Shown: piece by piece, positions 1 to 9,892 of the stretch
How positions within the stretch are numbered: position 1 is the first letter of the stretch
How the letters are laid out: each line of letters opens with the position of its first letter
Assembly (NCBI GenBank): GCA_030867875.1
Contig: JAOWCC010001751.1
Location: 23,118,369 to 23,182,368, forward strand
From: Actinernus sp. WN-2022
Taxonomy: Eukaryota > Cnidaria > Anthozoa > Actiniaria > Actinernidae
Direction of reading: 5' to 3'
Length of the DNA stretch: 64,000 bases
Program-made: the position numbers and the translations under genes
The notes under the pieces: generated by a model
Databases searched by the model: none
What the model saw: the letters and a program-made list of their open reading frames with translations, nothing else
What the model was told of the DNA's origin: nothing

Positions 1-10
1 TACTTTAACC

Positions 11-295
11 GCCTCCCGGTTAGCTCAGTGGTTAAGCTCCGGTCTGTTGCGCGGGAGGTCGCGGGTTCAAACCCCGGCCGGACCAACACTCAGGGTCTTC
101 AGTAAAATAACTGAGTAGAAGGTGCTGCCTTTGTGAAACAACTGCCAAATGGTTAGACCTTCACGTCTTCTCGGATAAGGACGTAAAACTGTAGGGCTCA
201 CGTCGGCCTCAAGTTTATCAGTCTCACTAGACTGTTACGAGTTACCGAAGTTAAATAAAGTTGCTTTACTTTACTTTACTTTATTTTACTACCCA
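11..295 (+). repeat. SINE-A copy 1 (tRNA-derived SINE, complete)
   Basis: The head has an intact pol III A box (TAGCTCAGTGG, 21-31) and B box (GGTTCAAACCC, 64-74). It is followed by a roughly 200-bp unrelated body and a (TTTAC)n-type tail at about 265-291. Three further copies in the window share the body, so this is a SINE rather than a tRNA gene; the tRNA-like acceptor stem is not formed. Confidence 0.88.
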
Positions 296-299
296 AAAT

Positions 300-1357
300 G
301 CGTTATCTGTTTACCTGCCCAAACGATTTCATGATGGGGGATTGAGCGGAAAAGTACCTCAAACGGGGGTAGTAATATTTTACGGGCTCCGCGCTCAAAT
401 AGCAAATAGCGGATTTAATAGGGATGGCTAGCAGTCGAATATTATCGATGTCTATAATATAACAGCACCTTAATACTGGTTTTATACAGGTTTTATACGA
501 GTTTAATACTGGTTGTCTGTTTCGTTAGGTGCAGCTGCAGTTGTTCAGCGTGTTCGCTACAGACCTGGTAACTGGCATGGGCTGTGCAGCGCACATGCGC
601 CGTGAAGTTGGTGTCAGTAGATTAATGTACATGCTGAATAAGTACTACTGGCTGCCACAAACCTGTGGATCAATTGGACAATGGTAGGCTAATTTATGTG
701 TACTAGACTTATGTGTATTGGTGGTTTTCATCGTCATGACTCGAAAATTGATGAATCACAAAATTGGTTTGCCTTGATGAAATTAAATAAGACGTTTTGG
801 TCCGTGTAAATACCAAAATACAATTATAACCCCGATTTTTGGAACATTGGAATAATTCCTTACGAAGCTGTGGCCCAAATCAATGCATGCAGCCGCCATC
901 CTGATGCCCTTGTTCGGGACACCAACGTGGCGGCCTTAAAACGGCGATACAAATAGAGCTTAATTTTCCACCAAAATCTTTGGGTTTCACTTCAAAACTC
1001 TTTGAGTGCAACTCATAAGGATTTATCAAGTAAAAAAAGAGATGGCATAAGTACTTGTAGTTTTATGCCGTTCGAAAAAAAAACGCTGGACCGTTCTCTG
1101 CCGCCGATAAAATTCAAACACACCTATCGTCGTGAACTTTTCTGTGTAGATTTTTATTTTTGATGTCTCGAATATATGCAAAGAACAGCTTTGTTGGACT
1201 TAAGTATAGATTTTGAATTTTTGATGACGTCACTGCAAACCAAGAATAGACCATTTTCTCAAGTATGCGCACGCAACAGGCTTGACGGGCCGGTAAATAC
1301 TTCACGTGGGAATCACGTAGTGGTTTCCTGTAACCCTCCCTATTATTTCAACCAATC
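300..1357. other. no gene recognised
   Basis: Intron or flank sequence after SINE-A; nothing coding or clearly repetitive was seen. Confidence 0.4.
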
Positions 1358-1484
1358 CTAAATCCAAGCTTTTTTGCTCTGACGAAGGGCTAACGCTCGA
1401 AACGTCAGCTGCTACTCGCTTTCCACGGCGGTTAGCATACCTCAATCGACTTTAGTTGATTACATACCAGTCTAAATCCAAGCT
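1358..1484 (+). mobile_element. 101-bp insertion with 13-bp target-site duplication and ribozyme-like core
   Basis: The 13-mer CTAAATCCAAGCT occurs at 1358-1370 and again at 1472-1484, flanking a 101-bp insertion, as expected of a retrotransposed fragment. The insert holds CTGACGA (1379-1385), a small stem and GAAACGTC (1399-1406), which resembles the core of minimal hammerhead ribozymes found in Penelope-like retroelements. A diverged copy lies at about 17350-17450. Confidence 0.65.
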
Positions 1485-2560
1485 GCCTACATGAAGTATT
1501 TCTTGGCGGGCCGTGAGTTTTGTTAGCTTTTGTTAGACTCGTTCTGATGCGACAGCCTTTGTTATTCAAATTATCGGCTATTGTTCAACAATTGGCGGCT
1601 ATTGTTCACAAATCGATTTTGGCGGGCCAATATTGCGTGCGCAATACCTGATAAAATGGTCTATTGGAGTTTTATCTGTAATACGTTAATAGTTCAGTTT
1701 GCCGCTGATTGCAATAACTACAGACTCGTCTGCGCAGTGTTAGCCTCATCTTGGTGTTAGAAATTTACAAATTCTAAATTTTATGCCCACTTACTAAATT
1801 TACCGATGGACTGGGCACGGGTAGGCTCGGTTTCAGCCGTTGGGGTGTCGTTTCTCCAAAGCCTCCCCCCACTAACGGCTGGGCGTGCGGTCAAACACAC
1901 CGTGTCCGTGACGTCATCTGATTAAAATTCAATATTATTCATTTATATGCGTGTTTTGACAAGCAAAGCAGTTTACCGGTTCCATTCCGCGTAAACTTTC
2001 AAAACACATGCACATTGAATTTCTTTAAACTGAAACTCTTGTAATATGGAGTCGTCCGTCTTTTCTTCTCCGATAATGGAAGCACTAATTTTCTTTGAAG
2101 TACATAAAGAATAGCCGGGCACCTGGTCTTGGATAGGTAAAGTTAAATGAGAAATGACTGACATATTTTACGACTTCGCGATCTGACGGTTTTCCCAAGT
2201 GACTTTCCAGAGCCGGTGCGACTACTGACAAAGTGTCTTCACCCGAAAAACTAACTCTCTTACTACTTCTTTGTGTGAATCCTTGAATTCTTCGAAACCG
2301 AAACTTTTCCAGAGCAAATTTAAACGCATTTCGGAACAGCAATCGAAATCCCTTTGTTAGTCCGGTCAGCTTTCAAAAGTTTATAATGTAAATTATGCAA
2401 ATACATTCATCGACAGGAATTTAGTGGCAAGGTTGTGATTGGCTAAAACCCGACAGTGTCTCAGCTCGCGCGCCCAGCCGTGAGTGGGGAGAGGATCGCG
2501 GGCTCACTGAAACCCCAACGGCTGGAAACTGAGCCTAGGGCACGGGTGGCTCAACTCTTA

Positions 2561-2680
2561 TCACAATTCACTCGGAATAAAATTTGTTTGTCACAATTCA
2601 CTCGGAATGAAATTTGGCTGTCACAATTCACTCGGAATGAAATTTGGTTGTCACAATTCACTCGGAATGCAATTTGGTAC
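2561..2680 (+). repeat. 30-bp tandem repeat, four copies
   Basis: Exactly four 30-bp units begin TCACAATTCACTCGGAAT, with only a few substitutions. Confidence 0.95.
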
Positions 2681-3771
2681 CAATAAAACACAGAATTTGG
2701 TAAGTGGGCATAAAATTTAGCTCCCATCATCGAATTTGGTCAGTCTCACAATTAGTGCCTGCATGGAATTCAATAACCACAATTTAGTTTAGCTAAAGAA
2801 AATTTAATGCTTAATTTTGGCGGGCATCACACGCCATAAAACGGGACTATTGAATTGTAACATTCAAATACCTTATTATTTGCGACATTTGGATCTTAGG
2901 GTGCAAACGGAAGAAAAGCTACCCTGAAGTTAAAGTCGTTTACTCCGCTGACTGGAAACGTTTTTCTAGTATGCGAATGGCATACAAATTCTTTTTTTGT
3001 TAAAAACCGGCGAGTAATCGCAGGCATTAATGAAATGTTTCTTTGGGTTGTGGGGGTCTTGACTGAATGTTAGACTGTTGTTTTCGTTAAGGAGGTTCCT
3101 GCCAATACTACTAACCTGCTTGACATGCCAGGCGGTGCTTGCTTGCATGCTCTTGTTCCTGCTCTATGCAGGAAATTTGACAGGACCTCTTTCATGGTTC
3201 GTACAGTCTTGAAAGTCCTTGAATCCAAAATGTCCTTGAAAAGGCGTGAATTCTAGGAAAAGGACTTGAAGAGTCTTTGAATGTTTAAATTAGCACATTT
3301 TCATAAAAAAGACTTAAGAAAATTACTTTTTAGTGAATTAAGTGTTGGGATTCATGGAAGTTGACAAACTCAATGGCGTCTAGCAAAATGTTCGGGAGGG
3401 CAGTCAGACGGCTGTACACAGCCAGCTCGTACTATAAAGCTCATGCCACAAGGTAATACGGGGTAGTCCATAAGTCTTTAAACCGAGTGCTGAACGAGAG
3501 ACTTGTAAAGCTAAGCTAACAGAAGCTATATAACACATTGGACATTTAATAAAACTCCGGCATGAAGTATAAGTACTTGAAAAGTAAAATGTGTCCTTTC
3601 GTTTGGCTGAATCTGTACGAACCATGCTCTCAAAGATGACCGTGATTATTAGCGACCTTTTGTTTTGTTTTGTTTTGTTTATTTCCGCTTCGTGAAACTA
3701 TCAAACTAAACAGGAAAACTACAAAAGAAACTTTACAAAAACAGATTCAAATTGAAACTATCACACAAAAC

Positions 3772-3899
3772 AACAGGGCCGGGTTGTTCAAAGCCCCGAT
3801 TAGTGTTAATCCTGGATTAACTCTGCACAAAACCTATTGGTTGTCATGGAAATTAACCCTGGATTAGCACTAATCAGGCTTTGAACAACCCGGCCCTGA
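3772..3899. mobile_element. small palindromic TIR element (family TIR-1)
   Basis: The ends GGGCCGGGTTGTTCAAAG and CTTTGAACAACCCGGCCC are perfect inverted repeats, and the ATTAGTGTTAATCC-type interior is also mirrored. A related element is at 38131-38282. Confidence 0.85.
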
Positions 3900-4083
3900 C
3901 TGCAACGATTTTGTAAAGATTGGAAGACAATTCGTACAAAGGCGACTTTTCAACTGTGGCAAAATGGCCGCCGTAGCGCGCAAAGCATGACGGTTGGTCT
4001 ATATTCTTCAATGTCGTGTTTTGTTTGCTTTACGCTTGATAAAATTGCCGAACCTGTACGATTGATTGTCCTCACTCTTTCAG

Positions 4084-4163
4084 GAACATCTCGGCCTAGC
4101 AAGGATGAGGTGCATTCTCTGCGTGCATTTCTCCTCCTCCTGGTGAAGCAGCTCGTGCTCAAG
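4084..4163 (+). CDS. NBEA: neurobeachin exon, DUF4704 region (exon 1 in window)
   Basis: The exon encodes TSRPSKDEVHSLRAFLLLL followed by VKQLVLK, matching the vertebrate DEVKALRTFLLLLVKQLILK block. It begins after a pyrimidine-rich acceptor (ctcactctttcag) with two bases finishing an upstream codon, and ends at AAG|gtaaca in phase 0. The upstream exon was not found in the first 4 kb and probably lies outside the window. Confidence 0.88.
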
Positions 4164-4308
4164 GTAACAACATCTCCTGTGCACTTCATTTAGCGGCTTC
4201 ATTCACATCTGAAGGACCTTTGCCTCGCTCCCTAATCTCAAGTTTCATCCTTTTCTTCGTAACGTGACACGTTTATTGTTAACGTAGTTCTGACCTGCTA
4301 TTTTCTAG

Positions 4309-4371
4309 GATCGTGGTATCGCTGAAGAAGAGCTGCAAAGCATATTAGCATATCTGATTGTTACCGAAGAG
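4309..4371 (+). CDS. NBEA: neurobeachin exon, DUF4704 region (exon 2)
   Basis: It encodes DRGIAEEELQSILAYLIVTEE, 21 full codons, phase 0 in and out, between ttttctag and gag|gtgaga. It aligns with the vertebrate block DRGVKEDELQSILNYLLT. Confidence 0.88.
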
Positions 4372-5012
4372 GTGAGAAGCACATAGCTGTTGTGGAATAG
4401 TTTTACCTAGGTTTGAAATTTCCTTGCCATTGTTTCACCTCTAAAAAACAACCCTTCTACACGTTGACCCTCTAAATCTAACCTACACATTACCGTACCC
4501 AACATAAAAACCTAAAACTAACCCGAGAACAACAGAATATGCAGGACCATTTAAACCAGTGTTAAAATCTATACCACAACACAGCAATTTGGTTGCTTCC
4601 ATTTATCGAAGAAAACCCGTACTCTTCAGTAAGAAATAGGGAAAAAAGTTATGTGTTTCCATAGAATTGCGAAACACGAGCGGAAGTTTGGGAGAATAAG
4701 AAATGGTTGTGCGGGAAACACGCTCCCACTGCTAATTTTGAGTTCTGTTCGAACGGAAACACAAATTTTGTTTTTCTATTTTCTTTATAGAAATAGATTA
4801 AAACACCGAGTGCACTTGATTCGAAACGGGGAAAAAACGCTCGTTTAATCTGATAATGAAAACGTAAATTCTCTCTAACTATCTCAGTAATTTCAAGAGC
4901 CTTTCATCCAATATGTACGCACGATTTATTTGGGTTATTTTATAAATATCTAATACCACACTCTAGCAGTTTAACGCCGACCTTGAGTGCAGTTCAGTAC
5001 GGCATGAAGATA

Positions 5013-5518
5013 CAGTCGAACCTCCACTAACTACGCAACGGCCACGAAATGTTGTCCCGGCCACCAGTCCATACATTAACTGTTATTGAAACCTCCCCGC
5101 AATGGCCACCTCTATACAACGGCCACGGCCAGCACTACGTTTTCCCAAACCCCAAAATGCACGGCTTAAAATAACCTCTACACAACGGCCACTCACTGTA
5201 CTTTCATTGAGGGAGTTTAATTTTAGCCAGTTACATGCACTGAACCTGGTTCATGGTTCAAGTTTCCATTAAACAATGTAACTTATAAACAGTGCTTATA
5301 ATATGATTGATAATACATTACATTAAATTGTGGTGCCAAATTACACCCCTACCTTTCCACAACGGCCACCTCTACACAACGGCCACCTCTACACAACGGC
5401 CACCTCTACACAACGGCCACCTCTACACAACGGCCACTCTCTACACAACGGCCACCTCTACACAACGGCCACTAAATGTTGTTCCCACCAGATGACCGTT
5501 GTTGTAGAGGTTCGACTG
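5013..5518. mobile_element. pogo/Tigger-like MITE
   Basis: The left end is TA|CAGTCGAACCTC and the right end GAGGTTCGACTG|TA. A CAGT start with a TA target duplication fits pogo/Tigger elements of the Tc1-mariner superfamily. There is no transposase; the interior is CACAACGGCCAC-type sequence, partly tandemly amplified. Confidence 0.82.
5362..5472 (+). repeat. 17-bp minisatellite inside the pogo-like MITE
   Basis: About six to seven units of CCACCTCTACACAACGG, one with a small insertion, expand a motif already present singly elsewhere in the element. Confidence 0.9.
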
Positions 5519-5552
5519 TATCTATGTTTGACCTGGATTCTTTGTTTTTCAG

Positions 5553-5650
5553 GAAGAGAATATTTTAGACGTGCTGCAGCTAGTTTTGTCCATTATGACA
5601 GAACATACAGAGGTAGCTGTCGCTGCTCTGGACAAAGTGGACGGGCTGAG
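5553..5650 (+). CDS. NBEA: neurobeachin exon, DUF4704 region (exon 3)
   Basis: It encodes EENILDVLQLVLSIMTEH followed by TEVAVAALDKVDGLR, matching the vertebrate block that starts DENIHDVLQLLVALMSEH. The acceptor is tttgtttttcag. The donor is ctgag|gtgaga, leaving phase 2. Confidence 0.88.
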
Positions 5651-6175
5651 GTGAGATCGGGGTTGCGTTTCTTTCAGGAATTGGGAAAATCGTAATGCGA
5701 TGTCGTGAAGTACTAAGTACTATCAAATTTATAGAAGAAGACCCTTATTCCAACACAACAGTAAAGCTAACGGCTTGTGGGGTCGTGTATAAGTCAAACT
5801 AAACAGAATACGAATCCCAGTCGATGAGAAAGTAGGCCGACTGGCTACTTACAAACGTGGTCGACGACGTACGGGGAATGTAACTCGGGGTACCTGGATT
5901 GCGAGTCCGCGCGTTTTATCCGCTCGGACATGCCGCCGCCTCTTATATAAATGTATTTGGATACCTGAAAAGCCTGGGGCTTATACAACTTTCGTAAGGG
6001 ATTTTAGGGGGCTCATAACAGAGGGAGCGTATACCCATTATAAGCTTACTGTGATTTTACTGTATGCTGCCAGTAACAGACATTTATAATTTAACTATTT
6101 CATGTAATTTTAATAGCGAGTGTGGGTTACAAAGTTGTTGTTAGTTTTTCGAAAACGGTATTTTCCCCTCTGCAG

Positions 6176-6269
6176 AGCGTTGTTTAAGTTCCTGGGACGC
6201 ATCGTTTGAGGCCATTCGTGTATTTACGCTGAAGATCATTGGCTGCTTTCTGCAATATTGTAACCCAAG
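6176..6269 (+). CDS. NBEA: neurobeachin exon with apparent 1-bp frameshift (exon 4)
   Basis: Read in the frame demanded by the previous exon, the first bases give ALFKFLGR, matching vertebrate VIYKLLAS. The rest of the exon matches only one base over: SFEAIRVFTLKIIGCFLQYC against the vertebrate SESIRVQALKVLGYFLKHL. The two halves join with no missing residue if a single base around 6201-6202 is extra. As written, translation stops at TGA 6207-6209. The acceptor (ctctgcag) and donor (CAAG|gtaagg, phase 2) look normal. It could be an assembly or sequencing error, a haplotype variant or real damage. Confidence 0.8.
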
Positions 6270-6284
6270 GTAAGGTACTATGGT

Positions 6285-6636
6285 AGAGAGGTTCATTTCG
6301 ATTGAGTGCCGTAAAACCAAAACCAAAGTAACTGCAGAGCCAATCACATGCAGGGTCAAGTAGAAACTCAAGTGAGCCAATCACAGGAGCAGGAAAAAAC
6401 GCAATAAGCCAATCGCAAACTGATTCAAAAGTAATTCGTGATTGGTTTTCTTGAACCAATCACGTGGAAAAGTAAACGCAATCGTTGATAACTAAAACGA
6501 AAATTGATTGCGTGGCGGACCGAAACAATGTTTGGTTTTAGTTTAGAACTTGATTGGCTGATAATTACCAAAAGCTAAACTAACGCAAACCCAAAGCGAT
6601 CACTTATTACTTCGACGCTCAACCGAAAACCGCTCT
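6285..6636. mobile_element. TIR-2 family MITE, copy 1
   Basis: The ends (about AGAGAGGTTCATTTCGATTG and TCAACCGAAAACCGCTCTA) are inverted repeats shared with four other copies. The interior contains repeated CCAATCA motifs. It begins about 15 bp after the donor of exon 4. Confidence 0.75.
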
Positions 6637-6731
6637 AACTTACTGAGAGAAGATTACGCAGTAATTTTTGGGATATGTTACATAGAAATGGTTGTTCAAT
6701 GTAGTGTTTTCTCAATATCATCCATTAACAG

Positions 6732-6835
6732 ACGCAAGACGGAGCTTCTTCAACACAATGGGTTGTTCGCATTGATCGGCGGGAAAGTTATGAAGCACGG
6801 TGTTACACTTACCACCTATAATGTACTATATTGAG
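6732..6835 (+). CDS. NBEA: neurobeachin exon, DUF4704 region (exon 5, uncertain 3' end)
   Basis: It encodes RKTELLQHNGLFALI, then GGKVMKHGVTLTTYNVLY, matching the vertebrate segment that ends in TVTTYNTLYE. The acceptor is cattaacag. At the expected donor (gag|gtatgt, 6836) the frame reads TAT TGA G, an in-frame stop one base out of register. An alternative donor at AAT|gtacta, ending the exon at 6822, keeps phase 0 and avoids the stop at the cost of four residues. Confidence 0.75.
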
Positions 6836-6839
6836 GTAT

Positions 6840-8128
6840 GTTGTGCTCTGGCTATAGCTTATTCAATTGGATATAATAAATACTAATGCGCGCTGTGATT
6901 GGTTGAAAGCCATGACTTTGTGAGAGTTTAGAATCACGAAAATGACGTCATAGCCTTACTAACGCGTGCTCTGATTGGTTTGCGAGAATGTAGATCATGG
7001 CAATGACGTCATATCCATAATAAAATTGACAAAAAACTAAAATACTTTGTTGACGATGTCACAATGCCGTTTTTGGGGCGACAAAAAAAAAGAGAAGTTT
7101 AAATAAGAAAGTAAGGGTTATCTGCTCTCAGCGGCAAGAGGGGTACCTTACGGTTTGTGCATTTCGCTCGTTAACTGAAATCTATTACTGTGCGACTACC
7201 TGTAACCGGGGCTGCTGACACCGAGAACCAATCACATTGCAGAGAATGAAAATAAAGCATTCAACTCGCAAATGCTGAAATATCCACGCAATTTTTTTTA
7301 AATTTAAAATACTTGAGCTGCTGTTGTCTTTTATGTATTTACTTACTTACTTATTTACAACATTTGGGCGTAACGCCACAGGAAACAAACAATAGGGAAT
7401 CAAAGTCCCCTACGAGGCTTGTCTCCGCCAAACGTGGGACCTACGGTTTTTACGTCCTTATCCGAGAAGACGTAAAGGTCTAACCATTTGCAGTTGTTTC
7501 ACAAAGGCAGCAGCCTTGTACTCGTTATTTTAAGACCCTGAGTGTTGGTCCGGCCGGGGTTGTACTCGCAGATTGGATCAAATAACTGCAAGTTGGAATG
7601 CTCTTCTCATTCTGCAATGTGATTGGTTCTTGTTGTAGACACTTGTAGTCGCACAGTAGTAGTAGTCGCACAGTAACCCTAGCACCGAATGTTATAAAAG
7701 ATATTGGGTACCAGAGACATAAGGGACTTTAAGCAACCACGACGGCAACGTCTGCGAACGACGTCATAAAACAATAGCCTTAATTACAAAATACAATAGC
7801 TGCACGTGAAAATGCACACAGTCACCTACATTTCCACTGTTCTCTGCAAAAACACTGACAACGTGAAAACCATAAATTGTACGTTTTAAAGAGAACGCGA
7901 ACGTAAGAAAGTAAATCAATCCGTTTTTCGTTCGGCGGCGTGAACGGACTCTATACTCGTCATATTTTTCGAAAAATCTGCTTGTTAAAAAAATATATTT
8001 CAAGGTAGATTCTCAACGGATAACACCAGAGTTTGTTCTTTTTTCTTCTTTCTCCTCTTCTCTTTCGTCTCTTCGCCATTTGTTTTCATCGCTGTGCTTC
8101 AATAACATCCTTATTTCTGGTTGTTCAG
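6840..8128. other. repeat-derived intron sequence
   Basis: Besides the partial SINE-A there are AATGACGTCATA-containing repeats (6900-7015) and GATTGGTT-rich sequence related to 21940-22400. No exon is recognised. Confidence 0.45.
7425..7561 (-). repeat. SINE-A copy 3 (partial)
   Basis: The reverse complement of the SINE-A body is present (acgtaaaggtctaaccattt; gagtgttggtccggccgg). It breaks off inside the B box at 7561. A degenerate TTAC-rich tail precedes it at about 7335-7360. It has interrupted a longer repeat whose halves lie at about 7130-7320 and 7562-7690. Confidence 0.75.
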
Positions 8129-8219
8129 ATTTTAGGTCGGGTCTCGTGTCTCCAAACAAATCGTGTGTGGACGTCACCCAGAGCCAGATGGAACGTTTGT
8201 CATCCCATAACCCTATTAA
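8129..8219 (+). CDS. NBEA: probable neurobeachin exon, diverged DUF4704 (exon 6)
   Basis: After a long pyrimidine tract and gttgttcag the sequence reads ILGRVSCLQTNRVWTSP and ends NVCHPITLL, with a phase-1 donor (TTAA|gtgaaa). It sits where vertebrate proteins have ILTEQVCTQVVHKPHP through NPMILKVV. Phase 0 on entry and phase 1 on exit fit both neighbours, but sequence similarity is weak. Confidence 0.5.
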
Positions 8220-8400
8220 GTGAAAAATATCATCCAAATTTGGTGCCATATAACGCTTTCGCCTGTTTAGTATAGGTATATCAGGTACATAAGCTTTATT
8301 TTGGCATTTAATCGTAGTAAGTGAAAAATATCCAAATGTGATTCAACCTTATGTGCCATATAACGGAGTTTGACGATTAAACTGCTTAGTTCTAGAAAAA

Positions 8401-8543
8401 TTGGGATCAATCATGGTTTCAGGGAAATCCCCAACCCACCTCCCCCCTGTTTCACCCTATATTTAATGATTAATCATTAATTACACATGTATACCCAAGG
8501 GAGGGGTGGGTGGTAGTTTCCCAGAAACCGCGATGAGCCCAAA
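8401..8543. mobile_element. palindromic TIR-3 element, copy 1
   Basis: Mirrored ends around GGGATCAATCATGGTTTC and GAAACCGCGATGAGCCC, with TTAATGATTAATCATTAA at the centre. Related to 59085-59220. Confidence 0.7.
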
Positions 8544-8622
8544 CAAATTACAGCTGTATAGCTAGAACCCTGATTAAGTTTTAATCTAGTTATGTGTTCT
8601 GCTTTTTTGTTTTTTTTCTTAG

Positions 8623-8819
8623 GCTTAGCTTCAGATATCGTCAAGATGTTACACCAGTTAGAAAGAAAGACTGCTCAGAATGGAGAAGATGAACAGCTGG
8701 CTGTCTCACCTCAGGAGTCTTCTCCAGGGAGAATCTCAAGCACTCGGAAAATTCGATCTGAAGAGACTGTTCTTGTCAGATCTCGTGTTATTACTCAACC
8801 ACAGCAAGGAGAACAGAGG
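8623..8819 (+). CDS. NBEA: probable neurobeachin exon with basic linker (exon 7)
   Basis: An open frame after tttttttcttag reads LASDIVKMLHQLERKTAQN, then a Ser/Arg/Gln-rich stretch ending ITQPQQGEQR, and closes at AGG|gtaaag in phase 0. The first part may correspond to the vertebrate helix LSDMIKLFSNSREN. The following 40 or so residues have no counterpart I recognise. Phase 1 in and phase 0 out agree with the flanking exons. Confidence 0.6.
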
Positions 8820-8848
8820 GTAAAGTGTGTCAGTGATTAGGGGCTTTA

Positions 8849-9455
8849 TAGCCTGGTTTGCCCAAGTTATAGCGAGACTAGCATAAGCAACATACGCAGA
8901 CGCAGTGCCGTATTTATTATTAGCGATACTTGTTCTACTCACAGGTGTGAGATAACAACCAGCGCCGCTAATGATCAATAACGTTGGTACACATGAAGTG
9001 GACAGAGTCCTAGGGACATGTCCCGGGGACAAATCTCTTGTTGCGTACACACGAAGGGACGTGTCGAGGGGAAATTGTGATTTTGTCAGGCGCCATCTTG
9101 AAATAGAGGGCTTGTGGGAAAGTAAAATGACGCTTTGCGATTGGGTTTATTTTAATTTTGTCTCAGGGACATGTTGAACGAACAGCTCACACGAAGGGGA
9201 CAATCAAATTTTGTCTCCGGGACTTGTCCCCTCAATTCACACAATTCAAACCAGTATGGAATTGAAGGGAGAAGTCCCAGTGGACCAAAATTTTGTCCCC
9301 CGCAACAAGATTTTTTCATGAAAATTGAGTCGTTCACACGAGGGGGATTTGTCCACGGGGAACTTGTCCCTTCGTGTGTACCGACCTATACATTACTGTG
9401 TGTCTGCGTATGTTGCTTGGTGCTTATGCTTGTGTCGCTAGTATGAGCCAGGCTT
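8849..9455. mobile_element. TIR-4 element with a second element nested inside
   Basis: The ends TAGCCTGG and GAGCCAGGCTTA, and the mirrored blocks AGCAACATACGCAGACGC and GTCTGCGTATGTTGCTTGG, mark the outer element. It begins 30 bp after the exon 7 donor. Confidence 0.75.
8988..9387. mobile_element. nested TIR element inside TIR-4
   Basis: Mirrored termini: TACACATGAAGTGGACA/GGGACATGTCCC at the left, GGGGAACTTGTCCC/TTCGTGTGTACC at the right. The motif GGGACAAATT recurs through it in both orientations. Confidence 0.65.
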
Positions 9456-9471
9456 AAGTGCTACCCCGGGC

Positions 9472-9642
9472 GTACTGACTAGCGACATTAAGCATAAGCC
9501 ACAAAGCAACATTAACGGCAGACGTAGTAATGCATTTATCATTGGCGGAACCTGTTATCTTATATCACAATTACGGCACTGTATGAATGCGTATGTTGCT
9601 TGTACCTTTGCTTGTGTCGCTAGTGTGAGCCAGGCTTAGAGC
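9472..9642. mobile_element. short TIR-4 relative
   Basis: It starts ACTAGCGACATTAAGC and ends GCTTGTGTCGCTAGT followed by GTGAGCCAGGCTTA: the same ends as the preceding element without the nested insertion. Confidence 0.65.
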
Positions 9643-9892
9643 AGATTTCATGTACTGTAACTCTGTGATTTAATTGGATCAGCAGGACAAAATAAATGTC
9701 GGGAAACTATTTCAACGTCACTGCATGCCGTACGGTAATCGTGCTGTAGTCAGTGCTGTAGTTTGTCCCACTCATACGAAATCTGCTTTAACAAACAAAC
9801 CAGGACGGCGACGGCAGTGACGAACGGGGATGTGCAAAAGTGTTTTTCTCTCCAAATTTGGTGTTTACTATTTCCTTTATTCGCCACCGATT

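Larger units (their letters stand above)
1485..4083. other. upstream intron/flank with a tandem repeat and a small MITE
   Basis: Apart from the 30-bp tandem repeat (2561-2680) and the TIR-1 element (3772-3899), no exon of neurobeachin was identified. The missing upstream exons probably precede the window. Confidence 0.4.

Noticed and set aside
11..90. A tRNA gene
   Set aside because: A and B boxes are intact but the acceptor stem does not pair, and the same head plus body recurs at three other places, so it is a SINE.
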